Shown: positions 1-7,758, counted from the first letter of the stretch. The stretch: DNA of 34,512 bases from Vibrio sp. (GCA_028131545.1 JAOICL010000025.1:1-34512); one strand, 5' to 3'. Notes: generated by a model not told the origin, from the letters alone. Made by a program: numbers and translations.

Positions 1-2
1 CC

Positions 3-791
3 CGTGATGATTTAATTAAAAATGTTTGGGATCATCCTTTTATTTCAGATCAGTCTGTTACCCAAGCAATATTCCTATTAAGAAAGTTACTTACACCATC
101 TAAAAAAGAAAATCAAAACATCATTCAAACGGTGACAAAAAAAGGCTATAAGTTTACCTGTGAAGTCAGCCATCATATCGATGATGTACAAGAAATTGAA
201 TTAGATAATGATGTCGTTAATTTCTCTGACGCGGGTCAATCAGATAATATAACCTATGACCATAAATCAAATGATAATGTAAAAACGATTGGTTATGGTG
301 TAAAGGGAAGGCTAGAAAAGATTGATTTTAAGTTTACATTACTATTAACCCTTCTATCTATATTTATAGTAAGCTTGTATTATATAGTGTATGTCAAGCC
401 TAATGTGAATAATAATAATGATATTATAAGTCAAGAAACGTTGGTTGATAATGAGCATCAGTGCAATGATGAAAATAACTTAGTCTCTGTACATGTTTAC
501 CCATCTCTTTATAAAAATGAGAATGCAATTATTGCTCTTCATGAAGCTTTGTACCTTATTGGTAGGAAGACAAATTGCCGATTTATCTTTAAGAACAAAG
601 GTAATAATTCGAAGTTGTCAGATTACTATGTGAACTTCAGATCGGAAGGAGAAGGAATGAGAATTGAAGTGTACGATCAGGATAATGACAACGCTATTTT
701 ATCTAGATTCATGCCAACAGTATCGACCAACGATGCAAAAGAAGTATCAGATATACTACAAATGGCTCTTTCGAATAAGCTCGGCTTGTAA
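3..791 (+). CDS. ToxR/CadC-type transmembrane transcriptional regulator, 5' end cut by the window edge
   Basis: The reading frame is open to the left edge, so the apparent GTG start at 132 is not the real start. The visible N-terminal part is the end of an OmpR/PhoB-type winged helix (DNA-recognition segment with VWDHPF, SDQSVTQAIFLLRK and the wing TKKGYKF). An acidic linker follows, then one hydrophobic span encoded near 330-395 (TLLLTLLSIFIVSLYYIVYV), then a roughly 130-residue periplasmic domain with two cysteines (HQC and TNCRF) that could form a disulfide, as in ToxR. It is a paralogue of the next gene, 24 bp downstream on the same strand, and the two are probably one operon. By family logic it binds DNA from the membrane in response to an envelope signal. 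The signal is unknown. Confidence 0.85.
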   Translation, partial: RDDLIKNVWDHPFISDQSVTQAIFLLRKLLTPSKKENQNIIQTVTKKGYKFTCEVSHHIDDVQEIELDNDVVNFSDAGQSDNITYDHKSNDNVKTIGYGVKGRLEKIDFKFTLLLTLLSIFIVSLYYIVYVKPNVNNNNDIISQETLVDNEHQCNDENNLVSVHVYPSLYKNENAIIALHEALYLIGRKTNCRFIFKNKGNNSKLSDYYVNFRSEGEGMRIEVYDQDNDNAILSRFMPTVSTNDAKEVSDILQMALSNKLGL

Positions 792-815
792 TCAACATTT
801 TATTGGAGTGGTAAT

Positions 816-1721
816 ATGATTTCTAAGTATTATACATTTGACAAGTTTACATTTTATTATGAAGAGGACATGCTTAAAGTAGATGATAAATTTATCAAGT
901 TAGAAAATAAGTTATCGCTTCTTTTGAAGTATTTCTGTGAAAATTCTAATTCAGTGTTAACGCGCGACAACTTAATTGAACATGTTTGGGATCATCCTTT
1001 TATTTCAGATCAATCGGTGACACAGGCTATTTTTCTCTTAAGGAAAACACTGCAACCTTTAGATGGTAACAAATCCGCACTCATTCAAACCATCACAAAA
1101 AAAGGGTATAAGTTTTGCTGTATCGTGAAGCATTATGAAGCAGCCTATAGTGATAATGATGTTGAACAAGTAAATTTAGACCTAAACAATGCTAATGCTA
1201 ATGCTAATGCTAATGCTAATGCTAATGCTAATGCTAATGCTAATGTTAAGACCAAACGTACTGTTCGTATTCTTACGTTCAGTTTTATTCTTGTCGCAGC
1301 TTTATCTCTAATTTCTTTTATCGTTCCAGATAATAGTGTTGATAACATTAAATCAAATGCTGATCATAATCTTCATGTTTTTCGCCAATGTAAAAGTGAT
1401 AATGATCTGGTTTATGTCTATATATATCCAGATTTATATAGAAATAATAACGCTATAATTGTTTTGCATGAGTCTCTTTACGATATAGGGAAAGACACAG
1501 CATGCCGATTTGTTTTTAATGATAAAGCAAGAAAAAATAAGTCGTCTGATTATTATGTTAGGTTTAATAGTGAAGGTTCAGGCATGAAAGTTGAAATTTT
1601 TAATAATGATAGTCACAAATCTATACTCTCTAGATTTATACCGAGTCAGCATTTAAACTCTAAAAAAGAGCTTACAGACATATTGAGTTTATCATTATCA
1701 AAAAACAATAGAAATCAATGA
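816..1721 (+). CDS. ToxR/CadC-type transmembrane transcriptional regulator with Asn-Ala repeat linker
   Basis: This 301-residue protein has a winged helix at residues 1-103 (ending in TKKGYKFCCIV), a linker, one membrane span at about 151-170 and a periplasmic domain at 171-301. C192 and C230 are the likely periplasmic disulfide pair. The cytoplasmic linker at residues 125-144 is an (Asn-Ala)n stretch encoded by a perfect hexanucleotide tandem repeat. The start is supported by GGAG eight bases upstream of the ATG. The whole periplasmic domain aligns with that of the upstream paralogue, including YYVNF/YYVRF, SEG-GM and ILSRF. No ToxS/TcpH-like partner gene follows, so the two paralogues may pair with each other (inference). 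A PstS-like gene lies 200 bp downstream and is a plausible target. Confidence 0.88.
   Translation: MISKYYTFDKFTFYYEEDMLKVDDKFIKLENKLSLLLKYFCENSNSVLTRDNLIEHVWDHPFISDQSVTQAIFLLRKTLQPLDGNKSALIQTITKKGYKFCCIVKHYEAAYSDNDVEQVNLDLNNANANANANANANANANANVKTKRTVRILTFSFILVAALSLISFIVPDNSVDNIKSNADHNLHVFRQCKSDNDLVYVYIYPDLYRNNNAIIVLHESLYDIGKDTACRFVFNDKARKNKSSDYYVRFNSEGSGMKVEIFNNDSHKSILSRFIPSQHLNSKKELTDILSLSLSKNNRNQ
1188..1247 (+). repeat. Hexanucleotide microsatellite (AATGCT)9 plus one variant unit
   Basis: Nine perfect AATGCT units run from 1188 to 1241, followed by a variant AATGTT at 1242-1247. The unit is two codons (Asn-Ala), so a gain or loss of units keeps the reading frame and only changes the linker length between the DNA-binding domain and the membrane span of the regulator. 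Confidence 0.97.
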
Positions 1722-1837
1722 TAACGATATAATTAATTTCCCATTGTATATTTAATATCCATGAGATTCAATGTTACTACGGTTTACCTTGGTTTTTTAT
1801 AAAATATTTATAATATTTTTTGCTTAATTTATGACAT

Positions 1838-1859
1838 GTTACATAAAATAGTCATAATG
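1838..1859 (+). promoter_or_regulatory. Degenerate Pho-box-like direct repeat upstream of the PstS-like gene
   Basis: Two 11-base units, gttACATaaaa and tagTCATaatg, lie end to end with the 11-base period of a PhoB box. The conserved core of the known box is CTGTCATAWAW. Each unit keeps the C-A-T-A-A core but not the full CTG lead. The site lies about 65 bp before the PstS-like start. It is suggestive only. Confidence 0.3.
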
Positions 1860-1924
1860 GGTTCTTTCAATCATCATTAATCCAATTAATTACTGATGAA
1901 ATTAAATTATAGAGGAAAATGTTA

Positions 1925-2953
1925 ATGAATTTTTTTGGGCCTTCAAAGTGGTTAGGGGCTTTTGTTATGGTGTTAATTTCACCATTTACTAGTGCTAAAG
2001 TAGACAGTGAAAAAATACTTGGTTCTGGTTCTTCTTTTATTTATCCAGCTATGACAGCTTGGACACGTGAATACAATAAAAATAACGATGTAAATATTGA
2101 ATATCAATTAAAACGGTCTGGTGATGGTGTACAAGATATGCTGTCTAATGATGTTCATTTCGCCGCTTCGGGTTTTGCCATGCCAAGAAAAGAAGCAAGA
2201 AAAATTGACGGTGGAGTTGTGACGTTACCAGTTGCAGCGAGTAAGGTCGTGTTATCATATAATCTTGATAATATTGACGATCTTCGTTTGAGTAGAGATG
2301 TTTACGTAGATATATTTTTAGGGAACATCACTCGTTGGAATGATGAACGTATAGCGGAAGATAATCCTAAGGTAATGCTACCAGATCTTGGTATTACAGT
2401 GATTACCCGTTCTGATTCTTCAGGTACGACTTATGCATTTAGTAATCACTTAAGCCAAATTAGTGCTCAGTGGAAAGAAATTGTAGGGAAGGGAGATTTA
2501 ATTGATTGGCCTGATTCTAAGCAGTTTGTTTCAACGGTACGTAATGATGGTGTTGCTGTAAGTATTCTACAAACTCCAGGTGCTATTGGTTATCTAGAAT
2601 CTGGCTATGCTCACATTACAAGTCAGAAAACAGCTTTATTAGAGAATAAGCAAGGTAAGTTTGTTTATGCTAATAAAGAGAGTGGAGAAGCTGCGTTAAA
2701 AGATATTCATTTATCAGATAATTTAGTTACCTTTATACCTGATCCGTCAGGGGATAATGCTTATCCAATTACCACATTTTCTTGGGTTATTTTGTATAAA
2801 AACAATAGAGGCACTCATACTTCTGATGTAATAAAAGGCTTTGCAAAATATATAATAACAGATGGTCAAGATGCATCTGAAAACATGGGATATATTCGAT
2901 TGCCTAATCACTTACAATCTCAGCTATTAGACGCTATCAATACCATTAATTAA
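1925..2953 (+). CDS. PstS-like periplasmic substrate-binding protein (orphan)
   Basis: This is a secreted binding protein of the phosphate-binding PstS family (PBP-like fold). The frame also has an ATG at 1919, but AGAGGA at 1911-1916 is far better spaced for the ATG at 1925. The signal peptide runs to about TSA-KVDSEK. Family motifs are GSGSSFIYPAMTAW at the N-terminus, RSGDGVQDML with HFAASGFAMP, SYNLDNI, ITRWND and RSDSSGTTYAF; the last matches the PstS phosphate-loop segment. No pstC, pstA, pstB or phoU lies beside it, so it is either an accessory phosphate binder or a sensor or secreted protein rather than part of a local ABC transporter. The two tandem membrane regulators upstream on the same strand may control it or sense with it (inference). 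Confidence 0.85.
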   Translation: MNFFGPSKWLGAFVMVLISPFTSAKVDSEKILGSGSSFIYPAMTAWTREYNKNNDVNIEYQLKRSGDGVQDMLSNDVHFAASGFAMPRKEARKIDGGVVTLPVAASKVVLSYNLDNIDDLRLSRDVYVDIFLGNITRWNDERIAEDNPKVMLPDLGITVITRSDSSGTTYAFSNHLSQISAQWKEIVGKGDLIDWPDSKQFVSTVRNDGVAVSILQTPGAIGYLESGYAHITSQKTALLENKQGKFVYANKESGEAALKDIHLSDNLVTFIPDPSGDNAYPITTFSWVILYKNNRGTHTSDVIKGFAKYIITDGQDASENMGYIRLPNHLQSQLLDAINTIN

Positions 2954-3010
2954 GTATTGATACCTTGTTTTTTGATCTATTGTTTTAACAACATGGTACT
3001 CGATGCGATT

Positions 3011-3049
3011 ACTTTATCTTTGATTACTATCAATAATTAAAGATAAAGT
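3011..3049. terminator. Long AT-rich hairpin between the convergent PstS-like and LysR genes
   Basis: A 16-bp stem (3011-3026 with 3034-3049, one G-T pair) closes a 7-base loop. It sits between the PstS-like stop and the LysR stop, and its right arm contains the last LysR codons. A short, weak T-rich tail follows on the plus strand. It probably ends transcription from one or both sides, but the stem is GC-poor for a classical terminator. Confidence 0.5.
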
Positions 3050-3945
3050 ATTTCTGTTATGTAGTCTCTTATTTTTATTCTGACAGGGTCGTGTTTTGTT
3101 CGTTCGTGCCAAACTTGATATATTTGTGCATTGGGTAAGGTTAAGGGGGGCATATATTGGGTTAAGTTGGTGAATTGCTTTTCCGCTCTTTCAGCAATGG
3201 AGCCGAGGCAGGTTAATATAAAATCAGTTTCTGAAACGACGAGAGGCGGTATTGAAAAGCTCGATAACCCCGCCATGACTTGTCTTACTTTTTTCTGCTT
3301 TTTTAAGGCTCTATCGACAACACCATCAAGATTACCTGATATGGTGGTGACAATATGCTGGCATGATAGATATTCTTCTAATGTACAGCCTTCTTGTATT
3401 AACGGGTGATCGCTCCGTGCTAATACTTTAAATTCCTCTTCTTTAATCTTCTTTTGGTAAAAGGTATCGGGTAGTTGATCATAGAAACCCGCAATAGCAA
3501 TATCACATTGACCTTCTTCAAGTGCTTTTCTCGGAAATGCTCCTTGTGTATTTAACGTGACTAATTTTACATTTGGCATATCCCTTTGTAGGCGATTTAA
3601 CAGCTGGGGTATCACTAATCCTTCCATATAATCAGTCGTAAATAAATAGACAGTATCTTCAACAGACTTAAGATCAATCGTAGCTTCGGTGAAATAAAAA
3701 GCTTCAAGCTTTTGGACTAAATCTTGGATCGTGGGTGCAATCTCATGCGCTTTAGGCGTCGGTGTTAATCCATGGGCAACTCGTACAAACAAAGGATCCT
3801 TAAACTCTTGTCGTAAACGATTCAAGCGATGACTTAAAGCTGGTTGGCTTATTGATAAACGCTCAGCAACAAGGCTGGCTTTTCTTTCCCTGTAAAGCAA
3901 GGTAAAGAGGAGGAGTAAATTAAAGTCACGCGTTGCAATGTTCAT
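3037..3945 (-). CDS. LysR-family transcriptional regulator
   Basis: This 302-residue protein has the LysR layout: an N-terminal winged helix at about residues 5-65 (ASLVAERLSISQPALSHRLNRLR, then FVRVAHGLTPTP) and a C-terminal inducer-binding domain at about 90-300 (IAIAGFYDQLPDTFYQKKI, ARSDHPLIQEG). The length is typical. It is divergent from an old yellow enzyme gene with a 169-bp shared regulatory region holding a perfect palindrome. That is the classical arrangement of a LysR regulator controlling its neighbour and itself. The inducer is not evident. By context it may respond to electrophiles or other ene-reductase substrates (inference). Confidence 0.93.
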   Translation of the reverse strand: MNIATRDFNLLLLFTLLYRERKASLVAERLSISQPALSHRLNRLRQEFKDPLFVRVAHGLTPTPKAHEIAPTIQDLVQKLEAFYFTEATIDLKSVEDTVYLFTTDYMEGLVIPQLLNRLQRDMPNVKLVTLNTQGAFPRKALEEGQCDIAIAGFYDQLPDTFYQKKIKEEEFKVLARSDHPLIQEGCTLEEYLSCQHIVTTISGNLDGVVDRALKKQKKVRQVMAGLSSFSIPPLVVSETDFILTCLGSIAERAEKQFTNLTQYMPPLTLPNAQIYQVWHERTKHDPVRIKIRDYITEILYL

Positions 3946-3993
3946 TACTACCCTTTATTCATAAAATGAATCAATATTATAGAAACTATTCAA

Positions 3994-4011
3994 TATACTA
4001 AATTTAGTATA
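3994..4011. promoter_or_regulatory. 18-bp perfect palindrome, probable LysR operator
   Basis: The sequence TATACTAAATTTAGTATA is its own reverse complement. It lies in the intergenic region shared by the LysR gene and the old yellow enzyme gene, about 50 bp from the LysR start and 105 bp from the reductase start. It contains the dyad T-N11-A form expected of LysR binding sites. Confidence 0.6.
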
Positions 4012-4114
4012 GCGCTTATTATCCCTACCAGAAATCGGATGGCCTCTTTTCGTTAATGTATGAGCGAGTGTGATGAAGAGGCATCGATAATAAATAGTTG
4101 AGAAGAGATAAAAC

Positions 4115-5152
4115 ATGAGCGCACTATTAACGAGCTACACACTGAATGACACGCTAACACTAAAAAATCGCATAGTAATGGCACCAATGACTCGTTCTCT
4201 ATCAGGAGAAGGCTTAGTTCCAACGGAGCAAATGGCAGAATATTACGCTAAGCGAGCAAGCACTGGATTAATAGTGACAGAAGGAACGATCATCCGTCCT
4301 GATGCACAAGGTATTATTGATGTTCCTGGTATCTGGAATCAAGAGCAAATTCAAGCGTGGAAAAAAGTAACGGATCGAGTTCATGAAGAAGGCGGTAAGA
4401 TCTTCACTCAAATCTGGCACATGGGACGTTTATCTCATTCACATTTTCACAATGAGCGAGTCTTAGCGCCTTCCGCGATTGCTTATGAAGGTAATGTTCC
4501 TCGTTCAAGAGAACTCAGTTATGAGCAACCAGATGCTCTCAGCATCGATGAAATTGCACAGTTAGTCACTGATTTTAAACAGGCCGCTTTGAATGCGATG
4601 GAAGCCGGGTTCGATGGCGTTGAGATTCACGGTGCCAATGGGTATTTATTAGATCAATTCCTACATCATGAGACAAATCAGCGCGAAGATGAATTCGGTG
4701 GTTCAATCGAAAACATGACAAGATTCCCTTTACAGGTACTTGATGCAGTAGGCGAAGCGATTGGGTTCGACCGCACGGCAATTCGTGTTTCTCCAGGCGG
4801 CTATTTACACCTGACAGGTCAAGCTGAAGATAGAGGGGTATTTGATCATTTACTCAAGGAAATTGAAAAGCGCGATGTGGCGTACCTACACCTAGGTATT
4901 TTCGATGATTCAATGGAATTCGATTACCTTGGTGGTAAAGCATCGACGTATTTAAGAGAAAATTACAGTAAAACATTAATTGGATGTGGTAGTTATGACC
5001 AAGCATCAGCAGAACAAGCGATTGAAAATGCGCAGTTTGATCTAATGGGAATTGGTCGTCCATTAATTGCTAACCCAGATTACGCGGGTAATATTCGTTT
5101 GAATAAACAACAGCAAGATTACGATTCAAGTATGCTTGAATCCCTGATTTAA
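4115..5152 (+). CDS. Old yellow enzyme family FMN-dependent alkene reductase (NemA-like)
   Basis: This 345-residue TIM-barrel flavoenzyme reduces activated C=C bonds or nitro groups using NAD(P)H. Visible signatures are LKNRIVMAPMTRS at the N-terminus, IWHMGRLSH, the substrate-binding pair His/Asn in EIHGANGYLLDQFL, the barrel motif EFGGSIENMTRF, and the C-terminal FMN-phosphate region CGSYDQASAEQAI with GIGRPLIANPD. The length fits the family. It is transcribed away from the LysR gene, which very likely regulates it. Likely roles are detoxification of electrophiles, nitrate esters or N-ethylmaleimide-like compounds in the cytoplasm. The physiological substrate cannot be read from the sequence. 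Confidence 0.95.
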   Translation: MSALLTSYTLNDTLTLKNRIVMAPMTRSLSGEGLVPTEQMAEYYAKRASTGLIVTEGTIIRPDAQGIIDVPGIWNQEQIQAWKKVTDRVHEEGGKIFTQIWHMGRLSHSHFHNERVLAPSAIAYEGNVPRSRELSYEQPDALSIDEIAQLVTDFKQAALNAMEAGFDGVEIHGANGYLLDQFLHHETNQREDEFGGSIENMTRFPLQVLDAVGEAIGFDRTAIRVSPGGYLHLTGQAEDRGVFDHLLKEIEKRDVAYLHLGIFDDSMEFDYLGGKASTYLRENYSKTLIGCGSYDQASAEQAIENAQFDLMGIGRPLIANPDYAGNIRLNKQQQDYDSSMLESLI

Positions 5153-5166
5153 TCTTCATCTAGATA

Positions 5167-5195
5167 TGGCGCTGATCGTGACATGATTGGCGCCA
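5167..5195 (+). terminator. Weak hairpin after the old yellow enzyme gene
   Basis: A 6-bp GC-rich stem (TGGCGC at 5167-5172 with GCGCCA at 5190-5195) closes a 17-base loop and is followed by ACTTTTGG. It lies 14 bp past the stop codon. The T-run is short, so this is a tentative call. Confidence 0.3.
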
Positions 5196-5342
5196 CTTTT
5201 GGTTATAACGCAACTTCAGTCGCCACTGGAGCGAGTGGGATTGTGTCATGCCTTGTAACATATTATCAGAATAAACCCATTGTTTAATTTCATGACCTTT
5301 GTATCATCAGTAGCAATCATTTGATATTAAAGGAATTGAAAA

Positions 5343-5999
5343 ATGGACAATAAACAAGAAGTGCATGCTGGACAAGCCGTCTATTCAAAGAAAACACTGA
5401 AAATCTATGACTTTTGGGTGCTCGGATTCTCAAATCATTTCTTGTGGAAATGCCCAACTCAAAGAATTGGCCATCAATTTCAAACATTAATATCGGATAA
5501 CCATTTAGATGTTGGTGTGGGAACAGGATACTACTTTAAAAAGTACCTTCCCCATAATAAGCGCCGTGTTGCGTTGGTTGATATGAATGCTAATAGCTTG
5601 GCTGCCGCTTCAGATATCATCAAAATTCAAAATCCAGAAACTTTTTGTCGTAATATCTTAGAGCCGCTATCACTTCAAACTCAAAAATTTGATTCGGTGA
5701 GCATTAATTATTTATTGCATTGTCTCCCTGGAGATATGAAGTCAAAGTCGGTTGTCTTTAAACATCTTAAAGAAGAAATGAATACGAATGGTGTCCTCTT
5801 TGGCAGCACGATACTAGGTGAAGGAACAGAACAGAATCTAGGCGCTAAGAAGTTAATGGCGATTTATAACAAGAAAGGTATTTTTACCAATTCACAGGAT
5901 AATCTCGCTGTCTTAACCGAAGCTCTTAATCAAGAGTTTGTGGATGTTAATATTCAAATGATAGGGTGTGTTGCAGTTTTCTCTGCACGAAAAGCTTAA
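5343..5999 (+). CDS. Class I SAM-dependent methyltransferase, substrate unknown
   Basis: This 218-residue protein has a Rossmann-type methyltransferase core. Motif I is LDVGVGTGYYFKKYL at about residues 55-69. The acidic end of strand 2 is VALVDMNANSL, and the region before strand 4 is FDSVSINYLLHCLPGD, followed by NTNGVLFGSTIL. AAAGGAATTGAAAA in front of the ATG gives a good ribosome site. It stands alone between the reductase and a convergent AlkB-like gene that ends 10 bp away. The N-terminal HAGQAVYSKKTLKIYDFWV segment resembles small-molecule methyltransferases, but no specific acceptor can be named. Confidence 0.85.
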   Translation: MDNKQEVHAGQAVYSKKTLKIYDFWVLGFSNHFLWKCPTQRIGHQFQTLISDNHLDVGVGTGYYFKKYLPHNKRRVALVDMNANSLAAASDIIKIQNPETFCRNILEPLSLQTQKFDSVSINYLLHCLPGDMKSKSVVFKHLKEEMNTNGVLFGSTILGEGTEQNLGAKKLMAIYNKKGIFTNSQDNLAVLTEALNQEFVDVNIQMIGCVAVFSARKA

Positions 6000-6009
6000 T
6001 GCAATTTGA

Positions 6010-6624
6010 TTAAGGCTGAATAAAACGAAAGGTTAAATTGATACGGGGACCTAATGGTTTTCTACTTTTAGGGATCGCATGCTTCCAATGGTGTTGTAAC
6101 GAGCCAGACATCAGAAGCAATAGATTATTTTTTAAATCGATGCGGATCCCTTCGTATTGACCTTGGTTATGTTTAACCAAAAATCGCCTTGTTTCACCAA
6201 GGCTTAAAGATGCGATGGCAGGATTGTGTCCTAAAATGGTTTCATCATCGGCATGATAACCCACGCCATCGTTCTCATCACGGTATAAATTGGCTAAGAC
6301 ACTGTTGTAGCGGTATCCAGTCGTCGTTTCAACTTTGCTTTTTACTTTCAATAGCAAAGGCGTTAATGGTCTGGCTTGTGTTAATTTTTGATAGCCTTGA
6401 TCAGCGATGACACCATATTGTCCATACCAACAAGTTAGGCGAGGTTGTTGGTATGTTTTGTCAAAGAGTGTTATTGATTCATGCTTCCATGGACTGGATT
6501 GGTAAAGCTCTTCCCATAACTGGCGGCATTCTAATTCTGTTAAGAAAGATTCCCAACAGGTAATATTCCCATCTTTATCCAGTAATTCAATTGGGGAGTC
6601 ATCGAAATCAAAGGGAAGTAACAT
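6010..6624 (-). CDS. AlkB-like 2-oxoglutarate/Fe(II) dioxygenase (DNA alkylation repair)
   Basis: The protein belongs to the AlkB superfamily, which oxidatively removes methyl groups from 1-methyladenine and 3-methylcytosine. Key motifs are the nucleotide-proximal NLYRDENDGVGYHADDE, which carries the iron ligands HxD, the distal iron ligand His in HHWKHAIPK, and the 2-oxoglutarate-binding Arg segment GPRINLTFRFI at the end. The sequence is closer to the ALKBH2/3-like bacterial type than to E. coli AlkB itself. The frame opens at 6669, but there is no ribosome site there. AGGTG lies 5 bases before the ATG at 6624, giving a 204-residue protein of usual length beginning MLLPFDFDD. Confidence 0.9.
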   Translation of the reverse strand: MLLPFDFDDSPIELLDKDGNITCWESFLTELECRQLWEELYQSSPWKHESITLFDKTYQQPRLTCWYGQYGVIADQGYQKLTQARPLTPLLLKVKSKVETTTGYRYNSVLANLYRDENDGVGYHADDETILGHNPAIASLSLGETRRFLVKHNQGQYEGIRIDLKNNLLLLMSGSLQHHWKHAIPKSRKPLGPRINLTFRFIQP

Positions 6625-6758
6625 GGGAGCACCTAAACGATAAAGAAGTATGAAATAGGATCTTGCCATTCTTTTTTAAAAGAAGCTATATTGTGTATTC
6701 AAAAAGAATGACTTTTGTAAGCGAAAATATCGGTGGGTTATCAATGTTAGCTTATAAA

Positions 6759-6781
6759 AAAAGAGCTCAAAGAGCTCTTTT
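6759..6781 (-). terminator. Intrinsic terminator of the 49-residue protein gene
   Basis: A perfect 10-bp stem (AAAAGAGCTC with GAGCTCTTTT) closes a 3-base loop. On the minus strand the tail after the stem reads as a run of T residues. It lies about 90 bp beyond the stop of the small gene at 6872-7021. Confidence 0.8.
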
Positions 6782-6871
6782 ATGGCGTAACTTGTCGGCT
6801 GTTACTCTTTTGATAAGGTGTTTAAAAGGAAGTTAAGAGTGAATCGCAGACGGATATAGATTGTTTCACTA

Positions 6872-7021
6872 TCACATAATTCGAGAGACTTCGGCAGTGG
6901 CTAATTCGAAGCCTTCTTTCTCTTCAACCCAGCACTTAACTGTTTGACCTTCTAGCTTTAAGTCATCACAGTTTTCCAAAATACCAACACGACCATCTTT
7001 TAATTCTACTAGTACGTCCAT
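6872..7021 (-). CDS. Small 49-residue acidic protein, function unknown
   Basis: This short gene begins with ATG preceded by AGGAG at a seven-base spacing, which is one of the best ribosome sites in the window. It encodes 49 residues starting MDVLVELKDGRVGILENC and ending ATAEVSRIM. The pattern of short beta strands with turns (LVELKDGRVGIL, QTVKCWVEEKEGFELATAEV) suggests a small SH3-like barrel. It has two cysteines (C18, C30) and no signal peptide or membrane segment. It fills the gap between alkB-like and FKBP genes, has its own downstream terminator, and is therefore probably a single-gene transcript. I do not recognise the family. Confidence 0.75.
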   Translation of the reverse strand: MDVLVELKDGRVGILENCDDLKLEGQTVKCWVEEKEGFELATAEVSRIM

Positions 7022-7185
7022 AGCTCATCTCCTATGTGTGGTGAAGGACCTATCTATAGGAATAGCGTACAGAGCTGAAAAAAACCACAATAATCGCATT
7101 AATATGTAACTAATAAGACCAGTTTCACATTGGTGCACGGCAAAGTGTGACCTGTGTAGCACTTTAGGAATTGGTAAGGCATAAA

Positions 7186-7241
7186 AAAGCCCTTGCTTAT
7201 GACGACTTCTTTCTTATTGAAAGGGGGTAAGCAAGGGCTTT
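7186..7241 (-). terminator. Intrinsic terminator of the FKBP / DsbA-like operon
   Basis: A 14-bp perfect stem (7186-7199 with 7228-7241, core AAGCCCTTGCTTA) closes a 28-base loop. Read on the minus strand the stem is followed by a T run. It lies 24 bp past the FKBP stop. Confidence 0.85.
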
Positions 7242-7265
7242 ATAATAGCAATTATTGAACTGGAT

Positions 7266-7742
7266 TTAGTTCGTTATTTTGATCAATTCGACATCAAAGA
7301 TAAGTGTTGAACCAGCAGGAATCGGCCCTGTAGAAGTATTACCGTAAGCTAATGTACTTGGAATAAAGAGGCGCATCTTTTGGCCTTCAGTCATATACAT
7401 TAACCCTTCTTGCCAACCTTTTATCACTCGCTTTAATTTGAACGAAATTGGCTCACCGCGCTCAACCGAGCTATCAAATACCGTTCCATCCAATAATTTA
7501 CCCGTGTAGTGTACAGTGACAGTACTAGAAGCTAACGGCTTTTCATCGCCTGAACCTTCGGAAAGAATCAAGTACTGTAAACCACTTTCAGTTGTAACGA
7601 CATTGTCTTTTTCAGCATTTTCTAACAAGTAGGTTTGGCCAATAGCAAAATTCTCTTTAGAGGCTTTGTTACCATTCCAAACTTTATAGATCATGAAGCC
7701 AGCGATGGCAAAGACGACAAGAGGGAGAAGGATTTTAGTCAT
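7266..7742 (-). CDS. Membrane-anchored FKBP-type peptidyl-prolyl isomerase
   Basis: This 158-residue protein has an N-terminal signal anchor (residues 4-20, ILLPLVVFAIAGFMIYKV), a spacer to about residue 50 and a single FKBP domain to the end. FKBP signatures are VTVHYTGKLLDGTVFDSS, PISFKLKRVIKGWQEGL, GQKMRLFIPSTLAYG and IPAGSTLIFDVELIKI. The domain therefore faces the periplasm and catalyses cis-trans isomerisation of X-Pro bonds. It lacks the N-terminal dimerisation domain of FkpA and Mip. It starts 16 bp after the DsbA-like gene, so the two form an operon of envelope foldases ended by a strong terminator. Confidence 0.93.
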   Translation of the reverse strand: MTKILLPLVVFAIAGFMIYKVWNGNKASKENFAIGQTYLLENAEKDNVVTTESGLQYLILSEGSGDEKPLASSTVTVHYTGKLLDGTVFDSSVERGEPISFKLKRVIKGWQEGLMYMTEGQKMRLFIPSTLAYGNTSTGPIPAGSTLIFDVELIKITN

Positions 7743-7758
7743 TATGTTATATCCGTTA

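Noticed and set aside
1145..1348. Open frame on the minus strand encoding a Leu-Ala repeat
   Set aside because: It is the antisense reading of the AATGCT microsatellite within the regulator gene; no ribosome site and no sensible protein.
7107..7152. CRP-like TCACA/TGTGA dyad upstream of the 49-residue gene
   Set aside because: The half-sites are in the inverted order and with wrong spacing relative to the CRP consensus.
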